Shown: positions 7,749 through 15,015, numbered from the stretch's first letter. The stretch: DNA of 15,015 nt from JADJOY01 sp046331705 [NCBI: bacterium] (GCA_046331705.1 JAXLQJ010000098.1:1-15015), one strand, 5' to 3'. Made by a program: numbers and translations. Notes: generated from the letters alone by a model not told the origin.

Positions 7749-7779
7749 TTGACCGGGGACCAGGGGACTCTCGTAAACT
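7749..7779 (+). promoter_or_regulatory. possible promoter of the 7880-13324 operon
   Basis: TTGACC (7749-7754, five of six to TTGACA) is followed after 19 bp by TAAACT (7774-7779, four of six to TATAAT). The spacer is longer than the ideal 17 bp. It lies about 100 bp before the likely ATG at 7880, in a gap of 209 bp with no gene. Confidence 0.35.
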
Positions 7780-7879
7780 CGCGCCCCCTCCCATCGTCGA
7801 TCCTGGAACTTCCGCGAGCGTGTCCGTTCGGATCCCACGTTCCAGGCCAGAAGCTCGCGGCCGGTCGGAGCACCGTGCC

Positions 7880-9124
7880 ATGAGCCGCAGCACGCGGGAC
7901 CCGCTCGAGAAGGTCTATCCGCTCGCGGCCGAAACCTTCGGCGCCGAGGAGCTCGACGCCGTGCGCGCGGTGCTGGACACCGGACGCCTGACCATGGGCG
8001 AGCAGGTCGCGGCGTTCGAGCGCGCGTTCGCCGAGTGGGTCGGGGTCGAGCACGCGGTGATGGTCAACTCCGGCTCGTCGGCCAACCTGGTGATGGTCGA
8101 CGCGATGCTGCGCCGCTCGGACCGCGAGGGACCGTGGCACCCCGGTGACGAGGTGCTGGTGCCCGCGCTGTGCTGGCCCACGACCGCGTGGGCGGTGATT
8201 CAGCTCGGTCTGGTGCCGGTCTTCGTGGACGTCGATCGGCAGACGCTCGCCATCGACCTGGAGAGCGCCGCGGCGGCGATCGGTCCGCGCACCCGAGGCC
8301 TCTACCTGGTGCACGTGGTCGGGCAGATCCCGCACATGGATCGCTACACGAGCTTCTGCGAACGCCACGGCTTGGTGCTCCTCGAGGACGCGTGCGAGGG
8401 GCTCGGTGCTCATTTCGCCGGCCGCCATGCGGGCACCTTCGGCGCCGCCGGCTCGTTCAGCTGCTACTTCTCGCACCATCTGTCGACGATCGAGGGCGGC
8501 GTGATGGTGACCGGCGACGCCGCGCTGGCCGAGGACCTGCGCAGCGCGCGTGCGTACGGTTGGCTGCGCCAGCGCGGCGATGCCGATCGCTGGCTCGCGG
8601 CTCATCCGGATCTCGACGGGCGATTCTTCTTCGTCACCTCTGGCTTCAACGTGCGACCCACGGAGATCCAGGGCGCCATCGGCAGGGTGCAGCTCGCCCG
8701 GCTCGATCGCATGATGGCGGATCGCGAGCGCCTCGCGGCGCTGGTGCAGGGTTGGGTGGCGCGGGACGCGCCGTGGCTGCGGCTGGTGGGCGCCGATCAC
8801 GTCGACGGGCGCGGGCCGGATCGGCCGCGGCGCGAGCGCGCGCATTCCTGGATGACGCTGGCGTTTCACGTCGCTCCCGACGCGCCGCTCGACCGGGCCG
8901 CGGTGACCGCCCGCCTCGAGTCGTTCGGCGTGGAGACGCGTCCGATCCTGGCCGGCAATCTGTTGCGCCATCCGGCGATGGCGCGAGTGGCGTCGCGCTC
9001 GGTGGAGCTGCCGGTGTGCGACGAGATGCTCGCGCGCGGCTTCATGATCGGCTGCCATCCGGTGCGCACCGCGCGGGCGCTCGACTCGCTCGCCCAAGCC
9101 TTCCACTCGCTCGCCGGCGCGTGA
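7880..9124 (+). CDS. ColD-like PLP-dependent sugar 3-dehydratase (DegT/DnrJ/EryC1/StrS family)
   Basis: This 414-residue protein is a fold-type I PLP enzyme of the sugar aminotransferase family. The opening YPLAAETFGAEEL, the LTMGEQVAAFE segment (38-47) and MVNSGSSANLVM (61-72) closely follow ColD, the GDP-4-keto-6-deoxymannose 3-dehydratase of colitose synthesis. The PLP-binding Asp is D170 in LLEDACEGLGA. Where aminotransferases have the Schiff-base Lys there is a His pair, H199-H200, in YFSHHLSTIEGG (196-207); this replacement marks the ColD and RfbH/E1 dehydratases, in which His acts as the base and PMP is the cofactor. The four-Cys iron-sulfur cluster pattern of E1 is not seen, favouring the ColD type. 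The ATG at 7880 has GGAG 9 nt upstream and fits the family N-terminus; a GTG at 7820 would add 20 unlike residues. It heads an operon with a polyprenyl-phosphate sugar synthase 18 bp downstream. The substrate nucleotide is inferred, not shown. Confidence 0.9.
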   Translation: MSRSTRDPLEKVYPLAAETFGAEELDAVRAVLDTGRLTMGEQVAAFERAFAEWVGVEHAVMVNSGSSANLVMVDAMLRRSDREGPWHPGDEVLVPALCWPTTAWAVIQLGLVPVFVDVDRQTLAIDLESAAAAIGPRTRGLYLVHVVGQIPHMDRYTSFCERHGLVLLEDACEGLGAHFAGRHAGTFGAAGSFSCYFSHHLSTIEGGVMVTGDAALAEDLRSARAYGWLRQRGDADRWLAAHPDLDGRFFFVTSGFNVRPTEIQGAIGRVQLARLDRMMADRERLAALVQGWVARDAPWLRLVGADHVDGRGPDRPRRERAHSWMTLAFHVAPDAPLDRAAVTARLESFGVETRPILAGNLLRHPAMARVASRSVELPVCDEMLARGFMIGCHPVRTARALDSLAQAFHSLAGA

Positions 9125-9142
9125 GCCGGTCCGGACAGACGG

Positions 9143-9883
9143 ATGCGCGCACTGGTCGTCCTGCCTTCCTACAACGAGCGCGCCAACATCGTCGCGTTGA
9201 TCGACGCCGTGCTCGCCGTGGGGCCCGAGGTGTCGGTGATGCTGGTCGACGATTCGAGCCCCGACGGCACGGCGGACGTCGTGCGCGACGCCATCGCGGA
9301 GCGGCCGTCCTTTCGCGACCGCGTCGAGCTGGTGGTGCGTCCCGGCAAGGGAGGGCGCGGTGGCGCGGTGCGCGAGGGCTTCGCGCGCGGCATCGCGAGG
9401 ACACCGGCCTACCAGGCGTTCGTGGAGATGGACTGCGATTTCTCGCACCAGCCGCAGGCGATCCCGGAAGGGCTCGCGCGGCTGCAACGCGGGTTCGACG
9501 TGGTGATCGGCGCTCGCTACCCGGACGGGACGATCGCGGGATGGCCGCTGCGGCGGCGGGTGTTCAGCTTCTTCGCCAATTCCCTCGCGCGGCTGCTCAT
9601 CGAGCCGTCGATCGCCGACTACACGAACGGCTTTCGGTTCTACTCGCCACGCGCCATCGAGGTGCTCGTGGCCCATCGGCAACAGCACACCGGCTACATC
9701 TACCTGAGCGAGTCGCTCGCGCACTTGCTGCGCGCGGGGATGCGCGTGGATTCGTTCCCGATCCATTTCGAGAATCGTCAGCGCGGCGTGAGCAACACCA
9801 CCGCCGCCGAGATCCTGTCCTCGCTACGGGGCGTGCTCGCCATCGCGCGGGACCACCGCCGCGCCAGGCACGCGGGCGGATGA
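9143..9883 (+). CDS. DPM1-like polyprenol monophosphomannose synthase (GT2)
   Basis: This 246-residue cytoplasmic GT-A enzyme is of the dolichyl/polyprenyl-phosphate mannose synthase type, moving a sugar (classically mannose from GDP-mannose) onto polyprenyl phosphate. Motifs in order: LPSYNE (7-12), VDDSSPDGT (35-43), GKGGRGGAVREGF (68-80), the metal-binding D97-C-D99 in MDCDFSHQP (96-104), VIGARY (121-126), GWPLRRR (133-139), DYTNGFRFYS (159-168) and FENRQRGVSN (209-218). All hallmarks of DPM1 are present. There is no membrane tail, so it would be a peripheral membrane enzyme, as in soluble-type DPM1. The gene starts 18 bp after the ColD-like gene, suggesting co-transcription. Its product could feed the polytopic protein encoded next. 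Compare the ALG5-like enzyme at 962-1702, a distinct GT2 with different motifs. Confidence 0.92.
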   Translation: MRALVVLPSYNERANIVALIDAVLAVGPEVSVMLVDDSSPDGTADVVRDAIAERPSFRDRVELVVRPGKGGRGGAVREGFARGIARTPAYQAFVEMDCDFSHQPQAIPEGLARLQRGFDVVIGARYPDGTIAGWPLRRRVFSFFANSLARLLIEPSIADYTNGFRFYSPRAIEVLVAHRQQHTGYIYLSESLAHLLRAGMRVDSFPIHFENRQRGVSNTTAAEILSSLRGVLAIARDHRRARHAGG

Positions 9884-9965
9884 CGAACGCCGCGCGGGCG
9901 CGCGTCGGCGGCCGCGCGACGGTCCCTCGCGAGCGTGCCTCCGACGTCGTCCCCGGACGCGCGCC

Positions 9966-12035
9966 GTGACCGAGACGGGGCCAGCGACGGCGCTGCCCGA
10001 GCGCGAGACCGGCGCGCGGCGCGCCGCCTGGCTCGCATGCCTCCCGTGGCTCGCCGTGCTCGGCACGTATGGCGTCTGTCTCGCGCTCTACGCCGCCGGC
10101 AAATCGCACCATTTCTTCTATTTCGACGAGTGGATCTACGTCGAGAACGCCGACCGGGATCGTCTCGAGCACTTGTTTCGGCCGTATTTCTGGTACTTCC
10201 ATCCGATCTCGTGGCGCCTCTACTTCGTGGCGCTGTTTCGTCGCTTCGGGCCGGATCCCGCGGTGTTCCTGACGGCGCAGGTGGCGTTGATCTGGATCGC
10301 CGCCACGCTCGTGCACGTCGTCGTGCATCGGGTGAGCGGTCGGCACGCTCTCGGCTTCCTCGCCAACCTGCTCTACGTCGGCGCTTCGGCGACCGCCACC
10401 GACGCCTATTGGAAGTCGTGCATCGCGTATCCGGTGGCGGCCTGCTTCGAGGTCGCGTTCCTTGCGTGCGTTCTCGAGCTGATGCTGGTCCGCGCGCGCG
10501 CCGGCGCAGTGGTGCTGGCGACGGCAGCCGCGATCGCCGCGTACGCGTGCGCCTGGATGTCGCGCAACAACGCGATCGTGCTGCCGTTCGCGCTCGTCGT
10601 GCTGTGGGGCGCCGGACGCCACCGGTGGGCGAACGGGGCGCTGCTGGTGACGATCGCTGCCGCGATCGCCTCGCTGCTCTGGTACCGCTTCGACCTCTCG
10701 CCCGGGGCGGCAGGCTCGGTGGAGGTGGCGCGCACCTACCGACCGGCGAACGTCGTCGCGAGCTGGTGGGCGATCTTCTTCGGCCCGCCGTGGCGAGTGG
10801 ACTCCGAGCTCTTGAGCTTCATCCCGGGCATGCGGTGGGGCTACGCGCCGCTGATCCCGTCGCGGGTGATCCTGGGCCGCCTCCTGGTGCTGGGGGCGGT
10901 GCTCGCGAGCCTGCCGGCTCTCTTCCGTCGCGCGGCGCCGCGCCCACGATTTCTCACGTTTCTGTTCGCGGTCACGGCGATCCAGCTCACCACCGCCGCG
11001 CCGTTCGTGCGCGACACGCCGTCGGTGGATCGGGTGCTCTACGAGCCCGCGATCACGCTCTCGACGGCGCTCGCGCTGTCCGTGGGACGGCTGCTTCGCG
11101 CCGTCGGGTCGTGGCTGCCCTCCCGCCGGGCGGTCGGCTCCCGCCGCCCACTCGCATGGGGCGTGGCGGCCTGCGCGGCGGGAGGCGGGATGATCGCGCT
11201 CGCGACGCGCATGAGCGGGTTCGGCGGCGCGGGAGAGCCCGATACCCGGCGCTGGGAATGCCTCTGGCGCCAGCTGCAGAACGTCGAGCACCAGGCGGGC
11301 TTCCGGCCGGTGGTGATCGACCGCAGCGCGACCGGGACGGTGGGCGACGACCTGATCCAGTTCCTGGCCATGGCCCGGCTGGGCTGGGCGCCCATCGGAG
11401 TGGGCGGAGCCCGCTTCGAGGACGCGGTGCCCGCGCGGCCGGATACGCTGCGGATCTTTGCGGATCAGCGCGTCTACTTCGTCGACATGAGCCAGCCGCG
11501 GCACGATCTGCCGTGGGCGGGCCCCGCGGCGTGTCCGTTGCCGGTTCCCTCGATCGCCGTCGATGTCGTGTTCGAGCGCGACCGCGATCACGACGACGAC
11601 GCGCTCGCGCTGCCCGATCCGCAGCTGCTCGCGCGCTTCGCGACGGCATCGCTCGAGGAGCTGCGACGCGGGATGCACGGCGCAGCGTGGCGCGACCGCC
11701 TGCTCAGCACGTCGTTCCTCGGCCTGCGGGGCCCCGAGCAGGTTCCGGCGCTCGCCGCGGCGCTCGCTTCCGAGCATTGGTACGTGCGAGAGGCGGCGGC
11801 GCAAGCCATCGCGGCGATGGGCGACGCGGCGCTGCCGGTGGTGCGTGCGCAACTCGACACCGCCGCGCGACCGCTCGCGCGCGAGCTCGCGGTGCGCATC
11901 CTGAGCGAGCTCGCGGTGCAGTCGCCCGCGGCGCGTGACCAGATCGCGCGCTGGTTCGGACACGCCGATCCCTGGGTGCGCGCGGCCGCCGAGCGCTGCT
12001 GGGATCGTTCGCGGCCGCCGCGAGGATCGTCATGA
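9966..12035 (+). CDS. polytopic membrane protein with C-terminal HEAT-like repeats
   Basis: This 689-residue protein has three parts. Residues 1-415 form about ten or more membrane segments, with an early acidic pair D54-E55 in FYFDEWIY and a FWYFHPISW loop (75-83), a layout like GT-C glycosyltransferases. Residues 420-585 are soluble, with an Asp/His cluster (DRDRDHDDD, 538-545 region). Residues 590-682 hold two to three HEAT or PBS-lyase-like helical repeats: VPALAAAL, then WYVREAAAQAIAAMGD (606-620 region) and DPWVRAAAE (679-687 region). The start is a GTG at 9966 with no clear ribosome site, after an 82-bp gap in which I see no gene. The stop overlaps the next start as ATGA, so the SGNH hydrolase gene is translationally coupled. 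Membrane class is firm; glycosyltransferase activity is an inference from topology, the acidic pair and neighbours, since GT-C sequences diverge strongly. Confidence 0.82.
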   Translation: MTETGPATALPERETGARRAAWLACLPWLAVLGTYGVCLALYAAGKSHHFFYFDEWIYVENADRDRLEHLFRPYFWYFHPISWRLYFVALFRRFGPDPAVFLTAQVALIWIAATLVHVVVHRVSGRHALGFLANLLYVGASATATDAYWKSCIAYPVAACFEVAFLACVLELMLVRARAGAVVLATAAAIAAYACAWMSRNNAIVLPFALVVLWGAGRHRWANGALLVTIAAAIASLLWYRFDLSPGAAGSVEVARTYRPANVVASWWAIFFGPPWRVDSELLSFIPGMRWGYAPLIPSRVILGRLLVLGAVLASLPALFRRAAPRPRFLTFLFAVTAIQLTTAAPFVRDTPSVDRVLYEPAITLSTALALSVGRLLRAVGSWLPSRRAVGSRRPLAWGVAACAAGGGMIALATRMSGFGGAGEPDTRRWECLWRQLQNVEHQAGFRPVVIDRSATGTVGDDLIQFLAMARLGWAPIGVGGARFEDAVPARPDTLRIFADQRVYFVDMSQPRHDLPWAGPAACPLPVPSIAVDVVFERDRDHDDDALALPDPQLLARFATASLEELRRGMHGAAWRDRLLSTSFLGLRGPEQVPALAAALASEHWYVREAAAQAIAAMGDAALPVVRAQLDTAARPLARELAVRILSELAVQSPAARDQIARWFGHADPWVRAAAERCWDRSRPPRGSS

Positions 12036-13324
12036 CCCGTCGCCGCAAGGTGCTGTTCGCCGTCGCCCTGACGTTCGCGCTGGTGCTGGGGTTGCTGCTC
12101 GTGGGCGAGCTCGTGTTTCGCGGGCTCGCGGCCTACGAACGGCCGTGGCGGATCGCGTGGTTCCAGCGGCGGCCCACCATCCTGCCGTACTGCGACCCGG
12201 CGCGCAGCTTCTGGCCGGGTCTGAGCTGGGTGCGTACCGGCGAGAGCCCGTACGTGCGTCAGCACCGCATGAACTCGTGGGGATATCCCGACACCGAGTT
12301 CGGCCCCAAGAACGGCCGGTACCGCATCGCGATCGTGGGCGACAGCGTGACGTTCGGCGCGGGAGTCCCGGACCGGTCGCGGATCTTCGGCTCGCGGGTC
12401 GAGGAGATGCTCGCCGAGGCCGCGCGCGATCCCGCGGCATTCGACGTCGTCAACCTGGGCACCGAGGGCTACTCGCTCGTGCAGGTGTACGCGACCGTGC
12501 GCCACGTGGTGCTGCCCCGGCTCGATCCCGATCTGATCGTGTACGTGTTCAGCCCGAACGACTTCGTCGACATGGGGATCGAGGCGTACGAGACCGGCGG
12601 TCGCTACCCGGGTGCGTGCTTCGAGGACGAGCAGCTCGATCCAACCCCGTCGCGCGCGCGGGTCCTCGCGGATCGGCTCCAGTTCTGGATGCAGAGCGAA
12701 TCCTCGCTCTACGAGGAGCTGCGCTATCGCGTGGCGCTCCTGCGCTATCGCGTGGTGCTCCCCTTCGTCACCGAGCTGGCCGCGCCGCAGGCCCCGGCGT
12801 GGGCGCGCCACGCGAGCGCGGCCTTGAGCGACCGCTTTCCGTGGGTTCGTCCCTACACGCCCGCGTGCTCCGACCCCAACCACGGTGCCGTGGCGTTCGA
12901 GCACTTGATCGAGCTGTGCAAGAGCGCGGGAGTGCCGCTGGTCGTGTTCTCGACGCCGACCTTCGAGTTCCTGGACAAGGTGGACGACGCCACGTTCGCG
13001 GCCTTCTTCGACTGGTTCTTCCAATCCCACCCGGCGATTCCCGTGTGGGACCCCGTCGCGGACATGAAGGCCGGGCTCGGCGAGCGCGGCCTTCCGGCCA
13101 GCGCGATCTGCGTCAGCGAGAACGACTGTCACCCGAACGACCTGGGACACCGCTTGCTCGCGGAGTCGCTGTTTCGCTTCCTGGCCGAGCAGCCGTCGGT
13201 CCGCGAGCGCCTGCGCGAGCCGGTGCCGGATCCCCGCTCACTCGTCGTCGCGCCCGAGTCGCTCGCGGTCGCAGGCGACTCGGGGACTTCGTCGTTGCAG
13301 GCTCAGCCGGACTCGGGCGGCTGA
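12032..13324 (+). CDS. membrane-anchored SGNH/GDSL hydrolase
   Basis: This 430-residue protein begins with basic residues (RRRK) and a single hydrophobic segment (7-26), giving an anchor with the enzyme domain in the periplasm. The SGNH blocks are complete: block I IVGDSVTFGAG (101-111) with nucleophile S105; block II NLGTEGYS (141-148); block III FSPND (173-177) with N176; block V NDCHPNDLGH (364-373) with D365 and H367. The preceding MNSWGYPDTEF (80-90) is the N-x-x-G-x-x-D/E lead-in common in such exported proteins. The C-terminal 40 residues are low complexity. Enzymes of this class in glycan loci are often O-acetyl esterases or acetyltransferases acting on polysaccharides; that role here is inferred from neighbours. 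The ATG overlaps the stop of the HEAT-tailed membrane protein by 4 bp. It closes the plus-strand operon, 16 bp from a converging gene. Confidence 0.9.
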   Translation: MTRRRKVLFAVALTFALVLGLLLVGELVFRGLAAYERPWRIAWFQRRPTILPYCDPARSFWPGLSWVRTGESPYVRQHRMNSWGYPDTEFGPKNGRYRIAIVGDSVTFGAGVPDRSRIFGSRVEEMLAEAARDPAAFDVVNLGTEGYSLVQVYATVRHVVLPRLDPDLIVYVFSPNDFVDMGIEAYETGGRYPGACFEDEQLDPTPSRARVLADRLQFWMQSESSLYEELRYRVALLRYRVVLPFVTELAAPQAPAWARHASAALSDRFPWVRPYTPACSDPNHGAVAFEHLIELCKSAGVPLVVFSTPTFEFLDKVDDATFAAFFDWFFQSHPAIPVWDPVADMKAGLGERGLPASAICVSENDCHPNDLGHRLLAESLFRFLAEQPSVRERLREPVPDPRSLVVAPESLAVAGDSGTSSLQAQPDSGG

Positions 13325-13336
13325 CGACGCGCGTCG
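13325..13336. repeat. 12-bp perfect palindrome between convergent genes
   Basis: CGACGCGCGTCG begins immediately after the stop of the SGNH hydrolase gene and fills most of the 16-bp gap to the converging phosphodiesterase gene. No loop or T tract is present, so it is not a typical terminator; as DNA it could be a symmetrical protein site. Confidence 0.35.
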
Positions 13337-13340
13337 CTGC

Positions 13341-14345
13341 TCACGACCGCGACGACGGGACCAGATTGCGCCCGCGCCACTCGGGCGCCGGCGCGACCCC
13401 CAGCAGGCCGGCGATCGTGGGGGCGATGTCGAGGGTCGAGACCTCGTCGGCGATGAGCTGGTGCGCGATGCCGTCGCCCCACAGGATCAGCGGCACCTGG
13501 CGCACTTCCGGGCGCATCTCGCGGTGCGCCGTGCCGTATCCCCCGTGGTCCGCGCTGAGCAGGATGACGAGGTGCCGCGGCGTCGCCATGGAGGCCTCGA
13601 CCAGGAACTCGCCCAGCGCGCGATCGAGCTGCGAGAGCGCGTCGAGCTGCCGCTGGCTGCCCCAGCCGTAGCGGTGGCCCTGCACGTCGACGTCGGGCAG
13701 GTGGAGCATCACGAAGTCGGGATCGCGCTCGCGGATGTACGTGAGGGCCGCGCGCAGGACCTCGCCTCCACCGCCGCGGCCCTCGCCGGGCTCGCGGTGA
13801 TACTCGAACCGTTCGCAGCCAGGCTCGCGCGCGACCAGGGCCGCGAGCTTCGCCTTGCCGGTGAAGAGCGCGCAGCGCAGCCCGCTGTGCGCGCACATCG
13901 TGAAGAGCGTCGGTCCCCGGAAACGGCTCCACGGACGGTAGGTGTGCGTGTTGAAGCCGCTCTCCCCGGGCGATTGGCTCGAGATCATCACGCCGTGCGA
14001 TTCGAGCGTCGAGTCGGCGTTGGTGTTCGCGAACGCGGCGACGCTGCCGTCGCGTGCCAGGTCGGCGATGGTGCTCGGCGTACGGAGCTCGAGAACCGTG
14101 CGCGCCAGGCCGTCGAACGAGACCAGCAGCACCAGCCGATTCGAGGCGCGCGCGGGCGCCGCGCCATCCGCGATGCGATCGATGCGCGAGGGCGCGAAGA
14201 ATCCCCAGAAGAGCTCCTCGACGGGGCTCGGGAACTCGACGGCGGCGACGAACACGAGTGCGCCGAGGAGCCACCGCCACACCCGGCGCCGGCGCCGGGG
14301 GCGCGGCTTCGCTCCGGTGGTGGACGCGTCCTCGTGGCCCGTCAT
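13341..14345 (-). CDS. alkaline phosphatase superfamily phosphodiesterase-like protein
   Basis: This 334-residue protein has a basic N-terminus, one hydrophobic anchor (about 24-36) and an alkaline-phosphatase-superfamily domain like type I phosphodiesterase/nucleotide pyrophosphatases. Two-metal ligands can be placed: D78 in SFDGL; T113 in DSTLESHG, aligned with the nucleophile Thr of TFPNH-type enzymes; D220 and H224 in DVDVQGHRYG; D266 and H267 in SADHGGYG; and H274. The C-terminal DIAPTIAGLLGV (306-317) is also typical. It lacks the C/S-x-P-x-R sulfatase signature, so it is not a formylglycine-dependent sulfatase. It probably cleaves or transfers phosphate-linked groups in the periplasm; lipid- or glycan-bound phosphodiester is possible. 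It starts at an ATG (14343-14345) with a weak ribosome site and lies 112 bp downstream of the FGE-like gene on the same strand. Converges on the SGNH gene. Confidence 0.85.
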   Translation of the reverse strand: MTGHEDASTTGAKPRPRRRRRVWRWLLGALVFVAAVEFPSPVEELFWGFFAPSRIDRIADGAAPARASNRLVLLVSFDGLARTVLELRTPSTIADLARDGSVAAFANTNADSTLESHGVMISSQSPGESGFNTHTYRPWSRFRGPTLFTMCAHSGLRCALFTGKAKLAALVAREPGCERFEYHREPGEGRGGGGEVLRAALTYIRERDPDFVMLHLPDVDVQGHRYGWGSQRQLDALSQLDRALGEFLVEASMATPRHLVILLSADHGGYGTAHREMRPEVRQVPLILWGDGIAHQLIADEVSTLDIAPTIAGLLGVAPAPEWRGRNLVPSSRS

Positions 14346-14457
14346 CGTTGCTCACGCGGCTGCGCGCGGTGGCTCGCTGCACACGCGCTTCGCGCCGGCG
14401 CCGAGGTCGTCGGCTGGTCCGTCCCCATCCGGATGACGCGACCGCGAGTCCATCGGC

Positions 14458-15015
14458 TCAACGGCAGCACCGAAATCCCACCTCGTCCACGTCCACGATC
14501 GGCACCTGCAGCTCGTGAACCACGACGGCGAAGGGACACGAGATCGTGAGATCGTCATCATACTCGTAGGACCCACCCGCCAATCCATAGACCTGGGGAC
14601 GGGCGGGCATCGCGACCCACTCGAACGCGTTGCCCGCCAGATCGTAGACGCCGGCCTCGTTGCGGCAGTCGGTGTGCTCGCCCGATGGCGCCAAGTCGAA
14701 TCCTGCGCCGGTCTTGCAGTCGCGCACCACGCGCGCGATCGACTCGTCCTCGGTGGGCTCGGCGTGGATGTATCGGTTTCGCCCGCACGCGGAGCACGCC
14801 CAGGCCCATTCGTCGCGGGTGCACAGGTGCTTGCCGCGCCCGACGCACGCGGCCTCGGCCTGGCGCGGCGTGATTCCGGTCGTGGGCAGCTCGCCCAACC
14901 GATTCGGGAACTCGTAGCGGTCGATGTCGAAGGAAGTCCCCTCGCAGTCGATCCTCACCATGTCGGCGGGTGGCGCGCTGGCGGCGGCGGGGCTCGGCGC
15001 CGGTCGCTTCAAGCG
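14458..15015 (-). CDS. FGE/SUMF1-like protein (5' end beyond window)
   Basis: The visible C-terminal 185 or so residues match the formylglycine-generating-enzyme (FGE-sulfatase, SUMF1) fold: DRYEFPN, GKHLCTRDEWAWAC, then GVYDLAGNAFEWV, GGSYEY and the closing EVGFRCC. The frame is still open at the window edge, and a TTG codon three bases inside it is a poor start, so the gene is taken as 5'-partial. In true FGE, two copper-binding Cys follow the GGS element at short spacing; here the matching places are Tyr and Thr, so oxidation of a sulfatase Cys is unlikely. The fragment has ten Cys, suggesting disulfides and export. SUMF1-like domains without the Cys pair occur in C-type-lectin-like and other non-catalytic proteins. 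The 112-bp gap 14346-14457 to the phosphodiesterase gene shows nothing notable. Confidence 0.85.
   Translation of the reverse strand, partial: RLKRPAPSPAAASAPPADMVRIDCEGTSFDIDRYEFPNRLGELPTTGITPRQAEAACVGRGKHLCTRDEWAWACSACGRNRYIHAEPTEDESIARVVRDCKTGAGFDLAPSGEHTDCRNEAGVYDLAGNAFEWVAMPARPQVYGLAGGSYEYDDDLTISCPFAVVVHELQVPIVDVDEVGFRCCR

Noticed and set aside
7820-7879. A GTG start giving the ColD-like protein 20 more residues.
   Set aside because: The extra residues are Arg-rich and unlike the family N-terminus. The ATG at 7880 has GGAG upstream and sits just before the conserved YPLA segment.
9597-11963. A minus-strand 788-codon open frame antisense to the DPM1-like and HEAT-tailed genes.
   Set aside because: It spans two real genes and a gap, has no recognisable motifs and an extreme Arg/His/Gln composition.

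Overview
This is a GC-rich window (roughly 70% by eye) that is almost fully coding. It carries eleven protein genes and no recognisable RNA gene, insertion sequence, CRISPR array or prophage gene. High GC, several large membrane proteins, a formylglycine-generating-enzyme-like (FGE-like) protein and a Ser/Thr/Pro-rich lipoprotein suggest a myxobacterial or other high-GC 'deltaproteobacterial' genome. That assignment is an impression, since no marker gene is present.

The theme is envelope glycan building. Left block, minus strand: an ALG5-like family 2 glycosyltransferase (962-1702) overlaps an NAD-dependent sugar epimerase/dehydratase (9-965) by 4 bp. Diverging from it on the plus strand is a polytopic GT-C-type membrane protein (1877-3580). 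It converges on a second, unrelated-looking GT-C protein with a large soluble C-terminal domain (3645-5639, minus). Upstream of that lies a secreted alpha/beta-hydrolase (5900-6865, minus), and a hairpin-rich gap separates the two.

Right block, plus strand: an uncharacterised 193-residue protein with a near-perfect ribosome binding site (7089-7670) precedes a probable operon at 7880-13324. The operon holds a ColD-like PLP-dependent sugar 3-dehydratase homologue whose catalytic lysine is replaced by histidine, a DPM1-like polyprenyl-phosphate sugar synthase, a polytopic membrane protein ending in HEAT-like repeats, and a membrane-anchored SGNH hydrolase. On the minus strand, converging on this operon, are an alkaline-phosphatase-superfamily phosphodiesterase (13341-14345) and an FGE/SUMF1-like protein cut by the window end (14458-15015).

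A working model, which is inference: the two GT2 enzymes (ALG5-like and DPM1-like) charge polyprenyl phosphate with sugars at the inner membrane face. The polytopic GT-C proteins use these lipid-linked sugars on the periplasmic face. The ColD-like enzyme and the epimerase supply unusual nucleotide sugars, possibly a 3,6-dideoxyhexose. The SGNH and phosphodiesterase-type enzymes may edit the product. No polymerase, flippase or ligase is present, so this looks like part of a larger locus, and the final glycan cannot be named from this window.
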